DNA from: Vibrio tasmaniensis 1F-187
GTDB lineage: Bacteria > Pseudomonadota > Gammaproteobacteria > Enterobacterales > Vibrionaceae
Assembly: GCF_000272405.2 (NCBI RefSeq)
Contig: NZ_AJZM02000075.1
Location: 1-16,540 of the forward strand
DNA length: 16,540 nt
Direction: 5' to 3'
Positions 14,094 through 16,540 of this stretch are shown piece after piece. Every line of letters begins with the position of its first letter. Position 1 is the stretch's first letter. The position numbers and the translations under genes are program-made. The notes beneath the pieces were generated by a model. The model worked only from the letters and a program-made list of their open reading frames with translations. It was not told where the DNA came from and searched no databases.

Positions 14094-15068
14094 TTAAGCT
14101 ATCGTTAACTGCCCTGCATAAAGGACAAAAGTTCGCAGCATTAATACGCCCATTAGGCTTAGCGAAGTCACGGAGAAAATATACACCGAGCTATGGCGGA
14201 TTGAGGTTGGTGTAACGGCATTCAGCAACAACGGTAAAACCATGCCAACACCGATGACGCCATACCAGAACCAACTCGCCCAGAAACCACTACCAATTGC
14301 GTTCCATACTGCTTGTTCACTTTGACCACCAGCGAAGATCAGCCCAGTAAAGAAAGTAATTAGAACAAACAATTCAAACATCACGACTGGACGTTCGAAT
14401 CCGTGAATCCATGAAATAGTCGGGCTATGAGGTGATTCTTTAAAGACCAACACACCAAATAAAATACACGCCGCCGCTCCCGAAGATAAGCTCGAGAACA
14501 AGAACAAAATCGGCAGCACTGGGTTATTCAATAGTGGGAAAGTATTTAAAGCTGAAAGCAAGAATCCGGTATAAGCGGCAAGCATAAGAGCAAGAACAGC
14601 TAAGAATATTTCCAGAGCATTCTCAAACACTTCTAATTTGCCAATCCAATTACCGACAAAATCAAGTCGCCCTTTTAGCCATGCTTGATCATTCAAGAAC
14701 ACGACTATTTGATCTCTAAATATAATGCCGATCCAAAGGAATAAGATCACCATATATACTTGGAATAAGATCACACCCATCGACATCACAGACGTTGGAT
14801 TATAGAAGATCATGATCTTCCAAAAGGATAACGGTTTTGTCAGGTGGAAAACCAAGATAAGCAGACCTGAAATGATCCCAAATGGCGCAAGAAAAGCCGT
14901 GGCCTTTAACACACCATTATGAGCAGGATCGCCTTCAATGATCTTACGTTTTAGGTAAATGGAGATCATTACAGCACCCGCCGACATCCCCGCGAGAAAT
15001 AGATAGATTGCTATAATCCAGTCCCATACCACCGTACCAGACTGAAAAGCTGCGTCCCATGCACTCAT
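14094..15068 (-). CDS. nrfD: Membrane quinol-oxidising subunit NrfD (NrfD/PsrC family)
   Basis: This 324-residue protein is mostly hydrophobic, with about eight membrane segments, and belongs to the NrfD/PsrC family. It takes electrons from quinol in the cytoplasmic membrane and passes them to the iron-sulphur protein NrfC. Recognisable segments are WDWIIAIYLFLAGMSAGA near the N-terminus, the second-helix region with YLKRKI, and SSLSSGAAACILFGVLVF in the middle. Its length is close to E. coli NrfD (318). The ATG at 15068 is chosen because GGGGAG lies eight bases upstream; a TTG at 15074 overlaps the nrfC stop and is too close to that site. The start codon lies two bases after the nrfC stop. 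Confidence 0.93.
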   Translation of the reverse strand: MSAWDAAFQSGTVVWDWIIAIYLFLAGMSAGAVMISIYLKRKIIEGDPAHNGVLKATAFLAPFGIISGLLILVFHLTKPLSFWKIMIFYNPTSVMSMGVILFQVYMVILFLWIGIIFRDQIVVFLNDQAWLKGRLDFVGNWIGKLEVFENALEIFLAVLALMLAAYTGFLLSALNTFPLLNNPVLPILFLFSSLSSGAAACILFGVLVFKESPHSPTISWIHGFERPVVMFELFVLITFFTGLIFAGGQSEQAVWNAIGSGFWASWFWYGVIGVGMVLPLLLNAVTPTSIRHSSVYIFSVTSLSLMGVLMLRTFVLYAGQLTIA

Positions 15069-15070
15069 AA

Positions 15071-15757
15071 TCAAATCTCCCCTTTTTGGTGTGGCACTTT
15101 ATAGAGTTTTGGCTGAGTACCTAGATAAGCTTTATCTCTGTAAACCACCTCAGATTGAAGCACCTGGTTTATCTCACTCTCAGGGTCATTTAGATCGCCA
15201 AAGACCAGCGCATTGGTCGGGCAAGATTCGACACAAGCAGGCAACTTCCCTTGTGCAAGATTGGTATCACGACAGAAGTTACATTTATCTGCGGACTTGT
15301 TCTCAGGATGGAAAAAGCGCACTTGATATGGGCAAGCCAATAGACAATAACCACAACCGACACACTTCTCTTGATGAACGTCGACAATGCCGGTTTTTTC
15401 ATCTTTGTAGGCCGCGCCTGTTGGGCAAACCATCACACAAGGTGCGTTATCACAATGCTGGCAAGAGTTACGAGTAAAACGGTAATCAACATTGGGATAT
15501 TCGCCTTGGGGCTCACTCTTAATAATTTCTAAGCGCGATACACCTTCAGGTACTTTGTTTACTTCACGACATGCTTCGGTACAGGCGGTACAACCAATAC
15601 AAGCGGTTTCGTCATGAATCATTCCATAACGTTTAGTGCCATCTTCTTGAACATTGGCTAGCGTCTTGCGACTTGTTACTGCCGCAGTTCCCGCTACACC
15701 TGTGGTAAAAATAACGGCACCAGCGCCTGCTAAAAAGTTTCTTCTTGAGCAGCTCAT
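15071..15757 (-). CDS. nrfC: Tat-exported 4x[4Fe-4S] ferredoxin NrfC
   Basis: This 228-residue protein starts with a twin-arginine signal (SRRNFLAGAGA, residues 4-14) and contains 16 cysteines in four groups typical of four [4Fe-4S] clusters: Cys53/56/59/63, Cys99/102/107/111, Cys132/135/138/142 and Cys159/162/175/179. NrfC relays electrons from NrfD to the periplasmic penta-haem NrfB. Length fits E. coli NrfC (223). The gene starts three bases after the nrfB stop and ends two bases before the nrfD start, so the three are one transcription unit. Folding with its clusters before export is the reason for the Tat signal (known for the family). Confidence 0.95.
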   Translation of the reverse strand: MSCSRRNFLAGAGAVIFTTGVAGTAAVTSRKTLANVQEDGTKRYGMIHDETACIGCTACTEACREVNKVPEGVSRLEIIKSEPQGEYPNVDYRFTRNSCQHCDNAPCVMVCPTGAAYKDEKTGIVDVHQEKCVGCGYCLLACPYQVRFFHPENKSADKCNFCRDTNLAQGKLPACVESCPTNALVFGDLNDPESEINQVLQSEVVYRDKAYLGTQPKLYKVPHQKGEI

Positions 15758-15760
15758 AGA

Positions 15761-16345
15761 TTACTCCTCTTCTTTCTTCTGGTTGAAGTCTGAATGGCAA
15801 TCCACACACAGCTTGATGGTTTGCTTCTTATCTAAGCCCAACACCTTTGCTTCAGTCGCATGAACATCATGGCAGTTTGAACACGTTAAGTTTTGCGCGT
15901 GAACATCGTGAGTCCAACTCGCTTCACGCAGATCATCAGGCTTGTGACAATCGATACATTGGCTATTGGCATCTAAAATTAAGCTAGGGTCTAGGAAAAC
16001 CTTTTCAGTTCCCGGTTGTGATTGAGCCTCGCGATACTTCACCACTTCAGGCGCACCTTCACGGTGATCGGGGCTAATAGAACTATGACAGTCGGTACAA
16101 TTTACTTCGCGGCCAAGCAAAGCGTGTGCACTTTCACCATGTGAACCCAATACCGTTTCTTTTGAATCTTTATGGCATTGAACACACTTGTAGTCTTTGT
16201 CGCGGATTAATTCGACTTCATGTCTTGTTGATTCTCCTACTGGCGTAACAGCAGGCTCAGCAACAGCATGAATGGAATAACCATAGAGGCAGAATGCTAG
16301 AAGGGATTTAAGCATTATGACTATGGCCAATTTAATATTGCCCAT
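15761..16345 (-). CDS. nrfB: Penta-haem cytochrome c NrfB
   Basis: This 194-residue periplasmic protein has a signal peptide (about residues 1-29, ending HAVAE) and five c-haem sites, CVQCH (54-58), CTDCH (83-87), CIDCH (130-134), CSNCH (155-159) and CVDCH (180-184). Further histidines, for example in GSHGESAH and HDVHAQN, can serve as second axial ligands. This matches E. coli NrfB (188 residues, five haems), the electron donor to the nitrite reductase NrfA. The ATG at 16345 has AAGGA four bases upstream. It is the first nrf gene in the window, and nrfA is not found in the 195 nt upstream of it that can be seen. Confidence 0.95.
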   Translation of the reverse strand: MGNIKLAIVIMLKSLLAFCLYGYSIHAVAEPAVTPVGESTRHEVELIRDKDYKCVQCHKDSKETVLGSHGESAHALLGREVNCTDCHSSISPDHREGAPEVVKYREAQSQPGTEKVFLDPSLILDANSQCIDCHKPDDLREASWTHDVHAQNLTCSNCHDVHATEAKVLGLDKKQTIKLCVDCHSDFNQKKEEE

Positions 16346-16435
16346 TTTATCCTTTCCTTATACCGGCATTATTTAACTCTCAACTAAATAATATTCCGGT
16401 TAAACAAAAGTACCCTTAAACGATATTATTACCGC

Positions 16436-16449
16436 TTAAATGATATCAA
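16436..16449 (-). promoter_or_regulatory. FNR-like site upstream of nrfB
   Basis: TTAAATGATATCAA on the plus strand fits the FNR consensus TTGATNNNNATCAA at 8 of 10 defined positions, with one perfect half. It is centred about 97 nt upstream of the nrfB start. FNR control of nrf genes is known in E. coli. No good -10 lies at the class II distance, so this is tentative. Confidence 0.35.
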
Positions 16450-16492
16450 TTCTTATTTTGGATAAGCCACAACGCTTTCTATAGTTAGAATA

Positions 16493-16508
16493 TACCTCTA
16501 ATTGGGTA
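16493..16508 (-). promoter_or_regulatory. NarL/NarP 7-2-7 site upstream of nrfB
   Basis: TACCTCT-AA-TTGGGTA is an inverted pair of NarL/NarP heptamers with the 2-nt spacer that NarP needs. Against TACYYMT and its complement it fits 13 of 14 positions. It is centred about 155 nt upstream of the nrfB start. NarP is known to activate nrf in E. coli, and vibrios use NarQ/NarP (established knowledge). Confidence 0.6.
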
Positions 16509-16540
16509 ATACGAAATTTGGATGGGTTAATCTGTGAACG

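Noticed and set aside
15091..15477. 128-codon plus-strand frame opposite nrfC
   Set aside because: Antisense to the cysteine motifs of NrfC, with no recognisable protein and no initiation signal.
14094..16345. Alternative reading of nrfBCD as a polysulphide or tetrathionate reductase electron module
   Set aside because: The five-haem NrfB with this length, together with nrfE/nrfF-type maturation genes and a NarP site, fits nitrite reduction better; no molybdopterin catalytic subunit is present.

Overview
This window looks like ordinary chromosome from a marine gamma-proteobacterium of the Vibrionaceae, most likely a Vibrio. That assignment is an inference from moderate-to-low GC, a DUF2982 protein, a Lys/Ala-rich protein with a winged-helix end, the order ribA / imelysin / DUF1111 / imelysin / DUF1513, and an nrf nitrite-reduction cluster. 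I see no mobile element, CRISPR array, rRNA or tRNA. Almost every gene is on the minus strand; the one convincing plus-strand gene is the DUF2982 protein near the left end.

Left end (1-1.6 kb): a short heptamer repeat touches the window edge. Next come a small basic protein shaped like a linker histone (minus) and, divergently, the DUF2982 membrane protein. 1.6-4.7 kb: a cell-envelope group ldtD (ycbB), mepK (ycbK), gloC (ycbL), transcribed leftwards in the order known from E. coli. LdtD makes 3-3 peptidoglycan cross-links, MepK is known to cut them, and GloC is a type II glyoxalase.

4.7-9.9 kb: a periplasmic cassette read leftwards: imelysin (M75), a di-haem DUF1111 protein, a second imelysin that is a lipoprotein, and a Tat-exported DUF1513 beta-propeller-like protein. 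It starts at a strong sigma70-like promoter overlaid by a Fur-box-like sequence, which points to iron repression. A strong hairpin after the first gene probably sets the first imelysin apart in expression level. 9.96-11 kb: ribA (GTP cyclohydrolase II) with its own terminator and a promoter whose -10 element lies at the centre of a 19-bp palindrome, then an unrecognised 58-residue protein with a GTG start.

11-16.5 kb: nrfB-nrfC-nrfD-nrfE-thioredoxin-nrfF, read leftwards. NrfB (penta-haem), NrfC (four 4Fe-4S clusters) and NrfD (quinol-side membrane protein) form an electron route from quinol to the periplasmic cytochrome c nitrite reductase NrfA. NrfE, a CcmG-like thioredoxin and NrfF are a haem-attachment apparatus. 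NrfA is not in the window and no NrfG gene is seen. The DNA in front of nrfB carries a near-perfect NarL/NarP 7-2-7 site and a weaker FNR-like site. The nrfD-nrfE gap is almost filled by three consecutive stem-loops.
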